The notes beneath the pieces were generated by a model, which saw only the letters and a list, made by a program, of their open reading frames with translations, was not told the origin of the DNA and did no database searches. A DNA stretch of 64,000 nucleotides from Pseudoxanthomonas composti (GTDB lineage: Bacteria; Pseudomonadota; Gammaproteobacteria; Xanthomonadales; Xanthomonadaceae). Both the position numbers and the translations under genes were made by a program. The stretch is from positions 62,001 to 126,000 of the forward strand of contig NZ_SAWZ01000009.1 in assembly GCF_004122095.1 (NCBI RefSeq), read 5' to 3'. The stretch's first letter is position 1; the number at the start of each line of letters is the position of its first letter. Positions 28,054 to 39,014 of this stretch are shown in pieces.

Positions 28054-28344
28054 TCAGAACTCGTCGACGATCTCCACGGCGCTGCCGGTGGCCTCGGCGA
28101 AGCGCTCGGCCACCAGGCGCACACGGCGGTCGCCTTCCTCGTTCGGTGTCTCAATCTCAATCGCATGGAAGCCCGGCGATGCATCGTCCGGCAGCCCTGC
28201 CGAGCTGGAGTCGTCATCGTCCATGTGCGGCATCAGGTCGGCGACCTCCTCCACGCGCTCGATCCCTTCGATCGCCTCGATGGCGTGGATCAACTCGTTG
28301 GCGCGGTCGGCATCGGCGGTCAGGCGCAGGCGGACGATGGGCAT
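28054..28344 (-). CDS. Small acidic hypothetical protein
   Basis: This 96-residue acidic protein reads MPIVRLRLTAD, then two amphipathic helices (ANELIHAIEAIEGIERVEEV) joined by an Asp/Ser-rich loop (MDDDDSSSAG) to a second beta-alpha-beta part ending in SAVEIVDEF. The pattern suggests a small ferredoxin-like or ACT-like fold. I do not recognise a named family. A GAGTGACCCC sequence precedes the start. It stands alone, with a terminator of the ompW gene upstream. Confidence 0.65.
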   Translation of the reverse strand: MPIVRLRLTADADRANELIHAIEAIEGIERVEEVADLMPHMDDDDSSSAGLPDDASPGFHAIEIETPNEEGDRRVRLVAERFAEATGSAVEIVDEF

Positions 28345-28433
28345 GGGGTCACTCCGGATGAATGCGATGGCGCAACGCTACGCAGCGCGTCGCTAAGCCG
28401 CAGTGACAAGCGCAGGGCCGCACTTGCGCGCAT

Positions 28434-28460
28434 AAAAAACGGCGGGCCCAAGGCCCGCCG
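28434..28460 (-). terminator. Intrinsic terminator of the ompW-like gene
   Basis: A 9-bp GC stem (CGGCGGGCC / GGCCCGCCG) with a 3-nt loop is followed on the minus strand by six T residues. It lies 45 bp after the ompW-like stop codon. Confidence 0.9.
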
Positions 28461-28505
28461 TCTTGATCCAGTACCGCGGATCGTAACGCGTGTTGCAAGG
28501 CGTGC

Positions 28506-29192
28506 TTAGAAGCGCGCGCCGATACCGATGCCCACGGTCCACGGGTCCAGGCCCAGGCGGCCGCTGGCGTCTTCGCCGCCCACGGTCAGCTTGGCCTTGT
28601 CGGTGTTCATGTAACGCACGTCGGTGCGGGCGAACCAGGTCGGAGTGATGTTCATGTCCAGGCCGACGGTGCCAATGGCGCCCTTGGCCGTGGAGATGCC
28701 CACGCCCGGGCCGATGTCCTCATTGCTGAAATTGGACTCGTAGTAGCCCACGCCCACGAACGGACGGAACACCTGGTCGGCGCTGCCGAAGTGGTACTGG
28801 CCGCTGATGGCCACCGGCTGCTGTTCGACCGTGCCGATCTTGGCGTTGCCGTCGTTGACGCGGTGGTTGAACTTGTCGGCCGCGCCCCACAGCTCCACGG
28901 CGATGTTGGGGGTCACGTACCAGCTGGCGCTGATGGTCGGGGCGACGTCGCCGTCCACGTCCAGGTTCGTGCCCTTGAGCGGGTCGCTGGACGGGTTGAG
29001 CAGGGTGGCGCTGCCGACGACCGCGAAGCGCTTGTAAGCAGCTTCAGCGTCACCGCCGGTGGTGGAATTGGTGGCCCGGCCCGGGGCGACCATCGAGTCG
29101 GTGGAAGTGCTCATTGCATCCTGCGCGAATGCGGGGGCAGCCACCAGAAGCGAGGAAACAACAGCCAGGCTCAAGTTGCGAATGGACATCAT
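28506..29192 (-). CDS. ompW: OmpW-family outer-membrane protein
   Basis: This 228-residue protein has a signal peptide ending AFAQ, an insert of about 30 residues rich in Ser/Thr, and then an eight-stranded OmpW-type barrel ending GIGIGARF with a terminal Phe. Family marks are PTISASWYVTPNIAVELW and FRPFVGVGYY. OmpW proteins form narrow channels for small hydrophobic compounds. GAGGAG precedes the tandem ATG ATG; the second ATG may be the true start. It has its own terminator and appears monocistronic. Confidence 0.9.
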   Translation of the reverse strand: MMSIRNLSLAVVSSLLVAAPAFAQDAMSTSTDSMVAPGRATNSTTGGDAEAAYKRFAVVGSATLLNPSSDPLKGTNLDVDGDVAPTISASWYVTPNIAVELWGAADKFNHRVNDGNAKIGTVEQQPVAISGQYHFGSADQVFRPFVGVGYYESNFSNEDIGPGVGISTAKGAIGTVGLDMNITPTWFARTDVRYMNTDKAKLTVGGEDASGRLGLDPWTVGIGIGARF

Positions 29193-29666
29193 GTGAGGGA
29201 CTCCTCTTGTCGTTCTGAAAGCGCCCTGGGGTTAGGGCGGGGCGAACGGTAGGCGCGCCTACATGAACGCTTGCCACCCCGCCCGCATTCGTTCAGGCCG
29301 GTTTTCAGGAGCGCTTCAACTTCATCAAACGGGAACTTCGCCGTTGTGGGATTTGCGGGTAATCAGCGACGTTTAACTTCACGTTTCCAACGGAATAACG
29401 AAACCTTTCCGTTCAGCTGCCGAGTCCGTTTCAAAGCCAAAACGCGCGGTGAATCCGCACTGCCCGACGTGCCGATCAGGTCGTGCACGGTCGTGCGTGG
29501 CCGCTACAGTCCCGCATGCCTCGGCGCAGGAGTGTGGCATCAGAGCCTCGCAGGATCGCGCTGCCGGCAACGGTGCGGCATCGGGCGACATTCGGCAGCG
29601 CAGGCCGGTCTGGAACACTGCGCCCATCTCTTCCAAGTGACAGCGCATGCGAGGCGTCTCCAGTCG
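29193..29666. other. Intergenic region between divergent genes
   Basis: This 474-bp stretch separates ompW (minus) from a hypothetical gene (plus). Its reading frames are cysteine- and arginine-rich and do not look coding. It should contain promoters for both genes, but I cannot identify them with confidence. Confidence 0.4.
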
Positions 29667-30668
29667 TTGAACACCTTCGCAAGCGTGGAACGTCTGGATG
29701 AGCGGGCCGCGCATGGCATCGCGGTGTTGTCGACGCTGGCCATGCTGATGCTGGCGACATGGCTGCTGACCGCGCGTCCTGAGGCGGGTGGCGGACGCCG
29801 CACGCTCTCAAGCACGCGCGTCTACTTCGTCGAGCGACCGACACGCCCGCAGCCTGCGCAGGCGCCTGCTTCCTCGCCCCGTTTTGAACAGCCACCGCGC
29901 CTGGTCGAATCCGCGGCCGTGTCGTCCAACGCGCCCCGAACCGCCTCGCCGACCCCGAAGCGATCGACACCCGCGCAAGTCGCATCCGCCGCGGACGCGC
30001 CCACTAGTGCCTCGCTGTACACGCCCGATGGCCGGGTGCGCATCCCCGATGCCGCGCGCGCGCCGCCGGGCGCCACGGCGCAGCCGCCAGGACAGACCGA
30101 TGAGCGCGCCCTGGCCGAGGCCAGGGGCATCCTGGAGCGCGAGAACCCGATCGACTATCGACCGACCCGCTTCGAGGAGGCCTGGGCCTCGGACGGAAAC
30201 CTGCTGCAGCGCGCCGACGATGCACTGGCCAAGGCCTTCCGTCGCAAGAAGCGCGGCGGGCCGGCGACAGCACGCCCACCGCCGGATGTGGCCACCAATC
30301 CTGCGCTGCACGAGAACCTGGCCGACCTGGGCAGCGAGGCCACCGGCGATGCCTACAAGGCCGCGCCGATCCGTTTCGAGAAGGCACCGGACCTGCAGGG
30401 CGGCGCCAGCCGGCGCATCGAGGCCGGCATCGGGGCGCTGCAGGCGCGTGCGGCACAGTGCGCGCCCGGCCAGCTGCAGCAGTTGCTGGTGCCGGTGCGC
30501 CTGCACCTGGACGAGCTCAAGCGCAACGAGTATGCCCTGGCGCATGGCGCGGACCCATTGCGCGCCGAACAGATGATCCCGCGCGCGGCCGACAGCGCCT
30601 ACGACCTGGCACGGCGCGCGCTGTGGTATGCCGAGCACGCGCTTGGCGGCTGCGTGCAGCCGGCTTGA
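29667..30668 (+). CDS. Hypothetical membrane-anchored proline-rich protein
   Basis: I do not recognise this protein. It has one N-terminal transmembrane helix (about 22-40, LSTLAMLMLATWLL), a region of about 100 residues rich in Pro, Ala, Ser and Thr, and a more compact C-terminal part (about 150-333) with two cysteines (CAPGQL and GGCVQ). The layout suggests an inner-membrane anchor with a periplasmic domain, rather like TonB-type spacers but without a TonB domain. The start is uncertain: TTG 29667 is given; GTG 29637, GTG 29685 and ATG 29742 are alternatives, and the frame is open to 29271 without protein-like content. Confidence 0.55.
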   Translation: MNTFASVERLDERAAHGIAVLSTLAMLMLATWLLTARPEAGGGRRTLSSTRVYFVERPTRPQPAQAPASSPRFEQPPRLVESAAVSSNAPRTASPTPKRSTPAQVASAADAPTSASLYTPDGRVRIPDAARAPPGATAQPPGQTDERALAEARGILERENPIDYRPTRFEEAWASDGNLLQRADDALAKAFRRKKRGGPATARPPPDVATNPALHENLADLGSEATGDAYKAAPIRFEKAPDLQGGASRRIEAGIGALQARAAQCAPGQLQQLLVPVRLHLDELKRNEYALAHGADPLRAEQMIPRAADSAYDLARRALWYAEHALGGCVQPA

Positions 30669-30825
30669 GCGGCTAGCGCGTGCGATGAGCTTGAAGATGA
30701 GCCGCGTTGCTCGTCAGCGGTGCAAAGGTGGTGTCGCGTGGCGCAGCGTGGTCTGGCAGCGCCGCGTGGCGCCGGCTCCCTGCCACAGATGGCCTCGCAC
30801 TCACCTCAAAGATGCATCACAGGCG

Positions 30826-32189
<1,364 letters not shown>

Positions 32190-32193
<4 letters not shown>

Positions 32194-33980
32194 GAGGCCT
32201 CCTGCCAGGAGCGCGACAGGCGCATGGCGGCGATGATCAGGCCCACGTGCGAATAGGTCTGCGGGAAGTTGCCCCAGGCCTCGCCTTCCTCGAAGCTCAG
32301 GTCCTCCGACAGCAGGCCCAGGTGATTGCGCCGGGCCAGGATGCGCTCGAACATCGCCCGCGCCTCGTCCTTGCGGCCGATCGCGGCCAGCGCATCGATG
32401 TACCAGAAGGTGCAGATGGTGAAGCTGGTCTCCGGCGTGCCGAAATCGTCCTCGGCCACGTAGCGGAACAGCGCATCGCCCCGGCGCAGGTCGCGGCCGA
32501 TGGCTTCCACGGTGGCGATGTAGCGCGGATCGTCCGCCGGCAGGAAGCCGATATCGGCCAGCAGCAGCAGCGAGGCGTCCAGGTAATCGCTCTCGAACGA
32601 GGCACTGAACCAGCCCTTGTCTTCGCGCCAGGCCCGTTCCAGGGTGGTGTCGCGAATGGTGTCCGCGCGCTGGCGCCAGTGCGTGGCGCGCTCGCCCAGC
32701 TCCAGGCGCTGTGCGATCTTGGCCAGTCGGTCGCAGGCGGCCCAGCACATGGCCGCGGTATAGGTGTGCACCTCGGCGCGGCCGCGGAACTCCCACAGCC
32801 CGGCATCGGGCACGTCGTACATGGCGAAGGCGCGATCACCCAGTGGCTCGAGCCGCTCGAAGGTGTGCGCATCGCCCGGGTCGACCAGGCGCTGGTCGAA
32901 GAACAGCTGCGTGGAGGCCAGCACCACCGAGCCGTACACGTCGTGCTGCTTCTGGATCCAGGCCAGGTTGCCGCGGCGCACCGGGCCCATCTGCCGATAG
33001 CCCTGCAAGCTGGGCACTTCCTCCTCGTGCAGCTCGACCTCGAAATTGATGCCGTACATCGGCTGCAGCGAGCCGTCGTGGGTGGCGATGTTGAAGATGT
33101 AGGCCAGGAACATCTCCATCGTGCGCGTGGCGCCGAGGCGATTCAGCGCGCGCACCACGAAGGCCGCATCGCGCAGCCAGCAGTAGCGGTAGTCCCAGTT
33201 GCGCGGGGTATCGGCGGCCTCCGGGATGGAGGTGGTCATCGCCGCGATGATGCCGCCGCTGTCCTCGTACTGGCACAGCTTCAGGGTGATCGCGCTGCGG
33301 ATGACCGCGTCCTGCCAGTCCAGCGGAATGGACAGGTAGCGCACCCACTCGGTCCAGTAGTGGCGGGTGTTCTCCTCGGCCTCGCGCACGTAGCCGGCCA
33401 GGGAGCGGCGCAGGGATTCGTCCGCCCCCAGCACCAGGTGGACCGGATGGTTGAGGATGAACCATGAGCCCTCGCGCACGAAGCGCACCGGCACGTCGGT
33501 GGTCAGGCGCAGGGTGAAGTCCGGCAGCAGCCAGCGGACGTGGTTGCTGCCCCAGGTGGATTCGGGCGCGCGCGCGCCCCACTCGGCCAGGGGGCGGGCG
33601 TGGATGCGGATGCGCGGGTTGCCCTGCAGCGGGCGCACCTGGCGGATGATGCTGACCGGCCGGTAGAAGCGCTGGTTCTCGCGCCAGCGCGGGGCGAAGT
33701 CGATGATCTCCAGCGCATTGCCCTTGCTGTCGCGCAGGACCGTACGCAGGATCGCGGTATTGGTGATGTAGTGCTGTTCGCTGGAGGCGAAGTCCTCCAG
33801 CTCCACGCTGAAGTCGCCGCCGTCGTGGTCGCGCGGGGACAGCAGGTGGCAGAACGCCGGGTCGCCGTCGAAGGCTGGCATGCAGCTCCACACCACGCGT
33901 CCCTTGAGGTCCACCAGGGCACCGAAGGTGCCGTTTCCGATGACGCCGAGGTTGAGGGTGTGTGCGCTGGGCAAGGTCAT
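32190..33980 (-). CDS. Glycoside hydrolase family 15 protein (glucoamylase/trehalase-like)
   Basis: This 596-residue protein has an N-terminal beta-sandwich domain (about 1-220) and an (alpha/alpha)6 barrel (about 230-590). GH15 marks include NWDYRYCWLRDA near residue 268, and GEAWGNFPQTYSHVGLI near residue 570 with a catalytic-type glutamate. GH15 contains glucoamylases and bacterial or archaeal trehalases. It overlaps otsB and otsA by four bases each, so its substrate is probably trehalose or a related glucoside. That is inference. Confidence 0.9.
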
Positions 33981-34792
33981 GCGTACTCCGTGTTGGTGGG
34001 GCCGGGCTCGGTATTGCGGCGTAGCCAGTCGTGAACCGCGCCGGTGTCGGGCAGGTGGTAGATGGCGTGGCTGTTGGTGCGCTGGCCGACCAGCACGCTC
34101 CAGCCACCCAGCGCATTGGCCGCGGTGAAGCCGTATTCGTCGGTGAGGTCATCGCCGACGAACACCGGCCGGCGGCCCGCGAACGGCGCCTGCCGCATCA
34201 GCGCCTGCACCGCCCGGCCCTTGTCGACATTGGCCGGCACCACTTCCACCACGTGATCGCCCGGCTGCAGGCGGTAGCCAGCCAGCTGCCCGATGTGCGC
34301 CTGCGCCAGGGCGGTGACGTGGGCACCCGCTTCCGGCGCCTTACGCCAGTGCAGGGCGATGTTGCCGCCCTTGTCCTCGATCACCACGCCCGGGTGCTGC
34401 TGGGCCAGCCGCACCGCAGCCGCGCGCAGGGTCTGCATCGCCTGCGACGGCGCGGCCGCGGCCATCGCCGGAGCGCCACGCAGCTCCTGGCCGTGCAGGC
34501 CGGCGGCGGGCAACTGCAGCGGGGCGAAGACGCGGTCCAGCTCGTGCAGGGGGCGGCCACTGACCAGGGCCAGGGCGCCGCCGAGCAGCTCGGACAGGCG
34601 GGTGATGACTGGCAGCGCGCCCTCGGGCAAGGCCACCTCGTCGGGAGTCGGCGCAAAGTCCAGCAAAGTCCCGTCCACATCCAGGAACAGGGCGCAGCCC
34701 GCGTCCAGGTGCGGCGGCATGACACGGCGTTGAGGCGAAACGGCAGCCATCGGTGAGGGGTGTCCAGTGGCGTGGGGCGATGGCGTGGGCAT
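33977..34792 (-). CDS. otsB: Trehalose-6-phosphate phosphatase
   Basis: This 271-residue HAD-family phosphatase converts trehalose-6-phosphate to trehalose. Motif I is LFLDVDGTLLDF near residues 35-46 and motif IV is FVGDDLTDEYGF near residue 222. It is the first gene of the trehalose unit and ends with an ATGA overlap into GH15. The first 25-30 residues are Pro/Ser-rich and may not be translated; ATGs at 34750 and 34720 are alternative starts, and none has a strong ribosome-binding site. Confidence 0.93.
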   Translation of the reverse strand: MPTPSPHATGHPSPMAAVSPQRRVMPPHLDAGCALFLDVDGTLLDFAPTPDEVALPEGALPVITRLSELLGGALALVSGRPLHELDRVFAPLQLPAAGLHGQELRGAPAMAAAAPSQAMQTLRAAAVRLAQQHPGVVIEDKGGNIALHWRKAPEAGAHVTALAQAHIGQLAGYRLQPGDHVVEVVPANVDKGRAVQALMRQAPFAGRRPVFVGDDLTDEYGFTAANALGGWSVLVGQRTNSHAIYHLPDTGAVHDWLRRNTEPGPTNTEYA

Positions 34793-34955
34793 CGAGATGC
34801 GCGCCAGTGTGGCAATACTTTAGTGAAAGACCCGTTCAGCCTGCCAGGCATGTTGCGTAGCAACAATCATTGGGCGACAGGGGTTTGCGTGCGGTGCGTG
34901 CAACATCTGCACCGCAATATGCCGAACGCGCATGATCCCCATGCGCTTGCGAAGC

Positions 34956-34983
34956 TTGGCGGGTTTTCCCGCGGTCGTACAAT
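34956..34983 (+). promoter_or_regulatory. Candidate promoter with internal inverted repeat, ahead of the PDH genes
   Basis: A TTGGCG -35-like box, a 16-bp spacer and a TACAAT -10-like box lie 40 bp before the aceF start. The spacer contains GCGGG-TTTT-CCCGC (34959-34972), a symmetry that could be an operator. Both assignments are pattern-based. Confidence 0.4.
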
Positions 34984-35022
34984 GCTGGGCTCCCCTAAAT
35001 GAATGTCCGACGGAGTCTTGCC

Positions 35023-36462
35023 ATGGCGCAACCCCAGGAAGCACGCGTTCCCGATATCGGTGACTACAGCGACGTGCCGGTGATCGAAGTGCTGGTGGCG
35101 GTGGGCGACACCGTGCAGAAGGACCAGGGACTGATCACACTGGAATCGGACAAGGCCACGCTCGAAGTGCCTGCCGCCTTCGGCGGTGTGGTCAAGGAGA
35201 TCAAGGTCAAGGTCGGCGATACGCTGTCCGAAGGCGCCGTGGTTGCGTTGATCGAGCCGGCCGAAGGCGGCCAGGCCGCCGCGCCGGCCAAGGCCGAAGC
35301 GCCCAAGGCCTCCGAGGCCCCTTCCAGCAAGCAATCCGAGCCCGATACCTCGGTCGAGCCGGTCAACACCTCCGGCACGCCGGACAAGCTGGCCCAGCGC
35401 GAGATCGCGCAGTCGCAGTCGCGCACCGCCTCGGGCACCGCCGCCGAAGGCCAGGGCGCGCCGCCCTCGCCGCCGACCAGCACCCCGCCGGTGACCTTCG
35501 ATGCCGACCGCGTGCTGCCGGACAAGGTGCCCTACGCCAGCCCCGCCGTGCGCGTGTTCGCCCGTGAGCTGGGCGTGGACCTGTTCCAGCTGGCAGGCAG
35601 CGCCCGCAACGGCCGCATCACCAAGGAAGACGTGCAGAACTTCGTCAAGAAGGCGCTCTCCGGTGGCGCAGGCGCTGGTGCCGCCGCGCCAGCAGCCGCG
35701 GCCGGTGGCGGCAATGGCCTGAGCCTGCTGCCCTGGCCGAAGGTGGACTTCAGCAAGTTCGGCCCGACCGAGGTCAAGCCGCTCTCGCGCATCCAGAAGA
35801 TCTCCGGCGCAAACCTGGCGCGCAACTGGGCGATGATTCCGCACGTCACCCAGTTCGACTCGGCCGACATCACAGACCTGGAAGACCTGCGCGTCCTGCT
35901 CAACAAGGAAGCGGAAAAGTCCAAGTCCGGCGTCAAGCTGACCATGCTGGCCTTCCTGATCAAGGCCAGCGCCGCGCTGCTGAAGAAGTACCCGACCTTC
36001 AACGCCTCGCTGGATGCGAGCGGTGAGAACCTCACCCTCAAGCAGTACTTCCACATCGGCTTTGCCGCCGACACGCCCAGCGGCCTGGTGGTGCCGGTGA
36101 TCCGTGACGTGGACAAGAAGGGCGTCAACGACATCGCCGCCGAAACCGGCGAGCTGGCCAAGAAGGCGCGCGACGGCAAGCTCGGCCCGGCCGACATGAC
36201 CGGCGGCTGCTTCTCGATCTCCTCGCTGGGCGGCATCGGCGGCACGGCCTTCACGCCGATCGTCAATGCGCCGGAAGTGGCGATCCTGGGTGTGTCCAAG
36301 TCCTCGATCCAGCCGGTGTGGGACGGCAAGGCCTTCCAGCCGCGGCTGATGCTGCCGCTGTCGCTGAGCTACGACCACCGCGTCATCGACGGCGCGCTGG
36401 CCGCGCGCTTCACCGCCGATCTGGCCAAGGTACTCGGCGACATGCGCCGGGTCCTGCTGTAA
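35023..36462 (+). CDS. aceF: Pyruvate dehydrogenase E2, dihydrolipoamide acetyltransferase
   Basis: This 479-residue E2 core enzyme transfers the acetyl group to CoA. It has one N-terminal lipoyl domain (1-80, lipoyl-lysine Lys44 in ESDKATLEV), a Ser/Pro/Ala linker, a peripheral-subunit-binding domain (about 168-205, YASPAVRVFARELGVD), a second linker, and the catalytic domain (about 245-479) with DHRVIDG and His452. The start at 35023 has GGAG seven bases upstream. lpdA follows after 15 bp. The E1 gene aceE is not in the window, as in other genomes where it lies elsewhere. Confidence 0.95.
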   Translation: MAQPQEARVPDIGDYSDVPVIEVLVAVGDTVQKDQGLITLESDKATLEVPAAFGGVVKEIKVKVGDTLSEGAVVALIEPAEGGQAAAPAKAEAPKASEAPSSKQSEPDTSVEPVNTSGTPDKLAQREIAQSQSRTASGTAAEGQGAPPSPPTSTPPVTFDADRVLPDKVPYASPAVRVFARELGVDLFQLAGSARNGRITKEDVQNFVKKALSGGAGAGAAAPAAAAGGGNGLSLLPWPKVDFSKFGPTEVKPLSRIQKISGANLARNWAMIPHVTQFDSADITDLEDLRVLLNKEAEKSKSGVKLTMLAFLIKASAALLKKYPTFNASLDASGENLTLKQYFHIGFAADTPSGLVVPVIRDVDKKGVNDIAAETGELAKKARDGKLGPADMTGGCFSISSLGGIGGTAFTPIVNAPEVAILGVSKSSIQPVWDGKAFQPRLMLPLSLSYDHRVIDGALAARFTADLAKVLGDMRRVLL

Positions 36463-36477
36463 CCGGAGGCCGCGCAC

Positions 36478-38649
36478 ATGGCGAACACGATTGAAGTGAA
36501 GGTTCCGGACATCGGCGATTTCTCCGACGTGCCGGTGATCGAGATCCTGGTCTCGGTGGGCGACACCGTGACCAAGGAGCAGGGCCTGGCCACGCTGGAG
36601 TCGGACAAGGCCACGCTGGAAGTGCCGTCCTCGGCCGCAGGCGTGGTCAAGGAAATCAAGGTCAAGCTCGGCGACAAGGTCTCCGAGGGCAGCCTGGTCG
36701 TGGTGCTGGAGGCGGAGGGCCAGGCCGCGGCCGAAGCGCCCAAGGCCGCTGCACCAGCCCAGGCCGAAACGCCGAAGGTCGAGCAGAAGGCCGAGGCCCC
36801 GAAGGCCGCCGCGCCTGCGCCGAGCCAGCCGGCCGCCGCCAGCGGCCCGGTCGAGGTCAAGGTGCCGGACATCGGCGATTTCTCCGACGTGCCGGTGATC
36901 GAGATCCTGGTGTCCGTGGGCGATACCGTGTCCAAGGAGCAGGGCCTGGTCACGCTGGAATCGGACAAGGCCACGCTGGAGGTACCGTCCTCGGCCGCCG
37001 GCAAGGTCAAGGAGATCAAGGTCAAGATCGGCGACAAGGTCAACCAGGGCGACCTGGTGGTGGTGCTGGAAGGCGAGGGCGGCCAGGCCTCGGCCGAGGC
37101 CGCACCGTCGGCTTCGGCGCCCACACCTGCGCCGGCTCCAGCGCAGACCCCGCGTTCGGGTCCGAGCGCGGCCGATGCCCCGCCGGCGCCCAAGGCCGCC
37201 GCAGGCACCGGCAAGCCGGCCGACATCGAATGCCGCATGGTCGTGCTGGGCTCTGGCCCGGGCGGCTACACCGCCGCGTTCCGTGCCGCCGACGTGGGCC
37301 TGGATACGGTGCTGATCGAGCGCTATGCCAGCCTGGGCGGCGTATGCCTCAACGTCGGCTGCATCCCCTCCAAGGCCCTGCTGCACTCGGCCGCGGTGAT
37401 CGACGAGGTCGCCCACGCCGGCGACTTCGGCGTGGACTTCGGCAAGCCCAAGATCAACCTGGACAAGCTGCGCGAGTACAAGGAAAAGGTCGTCGGCAGC
37501 CTGACCAAGGGCCTGTCGGGCATGGCCAAGCAGCGCAAGGTGCGCGTGGTGCAGGGCACCGGCGTGTTCGTCTCGCCCAACGAGATCGAGATCACCGGCG
37601 AAGACGGCAAGACCCAGCTGCTGCGCTTTGAGCAGTGCATCATCGCCGCCGGTTCGCAGGCGGTGAAGCTGCCGAACTTCCCGTGGGACGACAAGCGCGT
37701 GATGGATTCCACCGACGCGCTGGAACTGGCCGAAGTGCCGAAGAAGCTGCTGGTCGTCGGCGGCGGCATCATCGGCCTGGAAATGGCCACGGTGTACCGC
37801 GCGCTGGGCAGCGAAGTGACGGTCGTGGAGTTCATGGACCAGCTGATGCCGGGCGCCGACAAGGACCTGGTCAAGCCGCTGGCCGACCGCCTGAAGAAGC
37901 AGGGCGTCATCGTCCACCTCAAGACCAAGGCCTCCGGCGTGACCGCCGAGAAGAAGGGCATCACCGTGACCTTCGAATCGGCCACCGAAGGCCAGAAGCC
38001 CGAGCTGGAATCGGGCACCTGGGACCGCGTGCTAGTCGCGGTGGGCCGTTCGCCCAATGGCAAGAAGATCGGCGTCGACAAGGCCGGCGTGCAGGTCACC
38101 GACCGCGGCTTCATCCCGGTGGACACGCAGATGCGCACCAATGTGCCGCACATCTTCGCCATCGGCGACATCGTCGGTAACCCGATGCTGGCCCACAAGG
38201 CCACGCACGAGGGCAAGCTGGCCGCCGAAGTGGCCGCGGGCGAGAAGAAGGAGTGGGTGGCGCGGGTGATTCCGTCGGTGGCCTACACCGATCCGGAAAT
38301 CGCCTGGGTCGGCGTGACCGAGACCGAAGCCAAGGCCAAGGGCCTGAAAGTCGGCGTGGCCAAGTTCCCGTGGGCGGCCAGCGGCCGCGCCATCGGCATC
38401 GGCCGCACCGAGGGCTTCACCAAGCTGATCTTCGACGAGGCCACGCATCGGGTGATCGGCGGCGGCATCGTCGGCGTGCACGCCGGCGACCTGCTGGCCG
38501 AGATCGGCCTGGCCATCGAGATGGGCGCCGAGGCCGAGGACATCGGCCACACCATCCATGCGCACCCGACGCTGAGCGAGTCGGTGGCCATGGCGGCCGA
38601 AGTCTACGACGGCACCATCACCGACCTGTACATCCCGAAGAAGAAGTAA
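36478..38649 (+). CDS. lpdA: Dihydrolipoyl dehydrogenase (E3) with two N-terminal lipoyl domains
   Basis: This 723-residue flavoprotein reoxidises dihydrolipoamide of the PDH complex. Two lipoyl domains come first (about 3-80 with Lys44 and 123-200 with Lys164), joined by Ala/Pro/Lys linkers. The FAD/NAD disulfide oxidoreductase follows, with the redox pair Cys290-Cys295 (GVCLNVGCIPSKALLH), the NAD site VVGGGIIGLEMATVYRALGS, and the C-terminal HAHPTLSES base motif. The two lipoyl domains are very similar even at DNA level, pointing to recent internal duplication. A strong terminator follows. Confidence 0.96.
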   Translation: MANTIEVKVPDIGDFSDVPVIEILVSVGDTVTKEQGLATLESDKATLEVPSSAAGVVKEIKVKLGDKVSEGSLVVVLEAEGQAAAEAPKAAAPAQAETPKVEQKAEAPKAAAPAPSQPAAASGPVEVKVPDIGDFSDVPVIEILVSVGDTVSKEQGLVTLESDKATLEVPSSAAGKVKEIKVKIGDKVNQGDLVVVLEGEGGQASAEAAPSASAPTPAPAPAQTPRSGPSAADAPPAPKAAAGTGKPADIECRMVVLGSGPGGYTAAFRAADVGLDTVLIERYASLGGVCLNVGCIPSKALLHSAAVIDEVAHAGDFGVDFGKPKINLDKLREYKEKVVGSLTKGLSGMAKQRKVRVVQGTGVFVSPNEIEITGEDGKTQLLRFEQCIIAAGSQAVKLPNFPWDDKRVMDSTDALELAEVPKKLLVVGGGIIGLEMATVYRALGSEVTVVEFMDQLMPGADKDLVKPLADRLKKQGVIVHLKTKASGVTAEKKGITVTFESATEGQKPELESGTWDRVLVAVGRSPNGKKIGVDKAGVQVTDRGFIPVDTQMRTNVPHIFAIGDIVGNPMLAHKATHEGKLAAEVAAGEKKEWVARVIPSVAYTDPEIAWVGVTETEAKAKGLKVGVAKFPWAASGRAIGIGRTEGFTKLIFDEATHRVIGGGIVGVHAGDLLAEIGLAIEMGAEAEDIGHTIHAHPTLSESVAMAAEVYDGTITDLYIPKKK

Positions 38650-38670
38650 GCGCTAGGGATGAGCGGCACC

Positions 38671-38698
38671 AAAAAGCCCCGGCATGCCGGGGCTTTTT
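38671..38698 (+). terminator. Intrinsic terminator of aceF-lpdA
   Basis: A perfect palindrome of GC core GCCCCGGCATGCCGGGGC flanked by five A and five T residues lies 21 bp after the lpdA stop. It would work in both directions. Confidence 0.95.
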
Positions 38699-39014
38699 GT
38701 TTCATCGCGAGCGTGGGATACCAGGGGGACCAGGAGAGGGCGCTTCGCCGAAGTGCGGGGGGCGGGGGGGCGAGCTTTCCGGGGCAATGTCTCTGGTCGC
38801 GAAAAGCCCGCTTCGCCAACCCGCCTGGCCCTGAGCCGGGCATGGCTCCTCGGCTCGGTCAGCCATCCCTGGCCGACTCGCCGCCGCGGGCCATCCTGGC
38901 CCGCTTTCCGCCATCCCCGACTCAGACCCAGGCCCGCCGCGTCCGGATCCGTGCTTCGGCTAGCCCAAGCCTTGAACCTGCCCTGGGTTACTCATTTAGT
39001 GACCTCGAAACCAT

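Noticed and set aside
29315..29328. FNR-like site TTCAA-CTTC-ATCAA upstream of ompW
   Set aside because: Two of ten key positions differ and it lies over 120 bp from the start; too weak to call.
34867..37917. 1016-codon minus-strand open frame over aceF and lpdA
   Set aside because: Composition (His, Gly, Arg, Gln-rich) mirrors the lipoyl-linker codons of the real genes on the plus strand; no ribosome-binding site or known domain.
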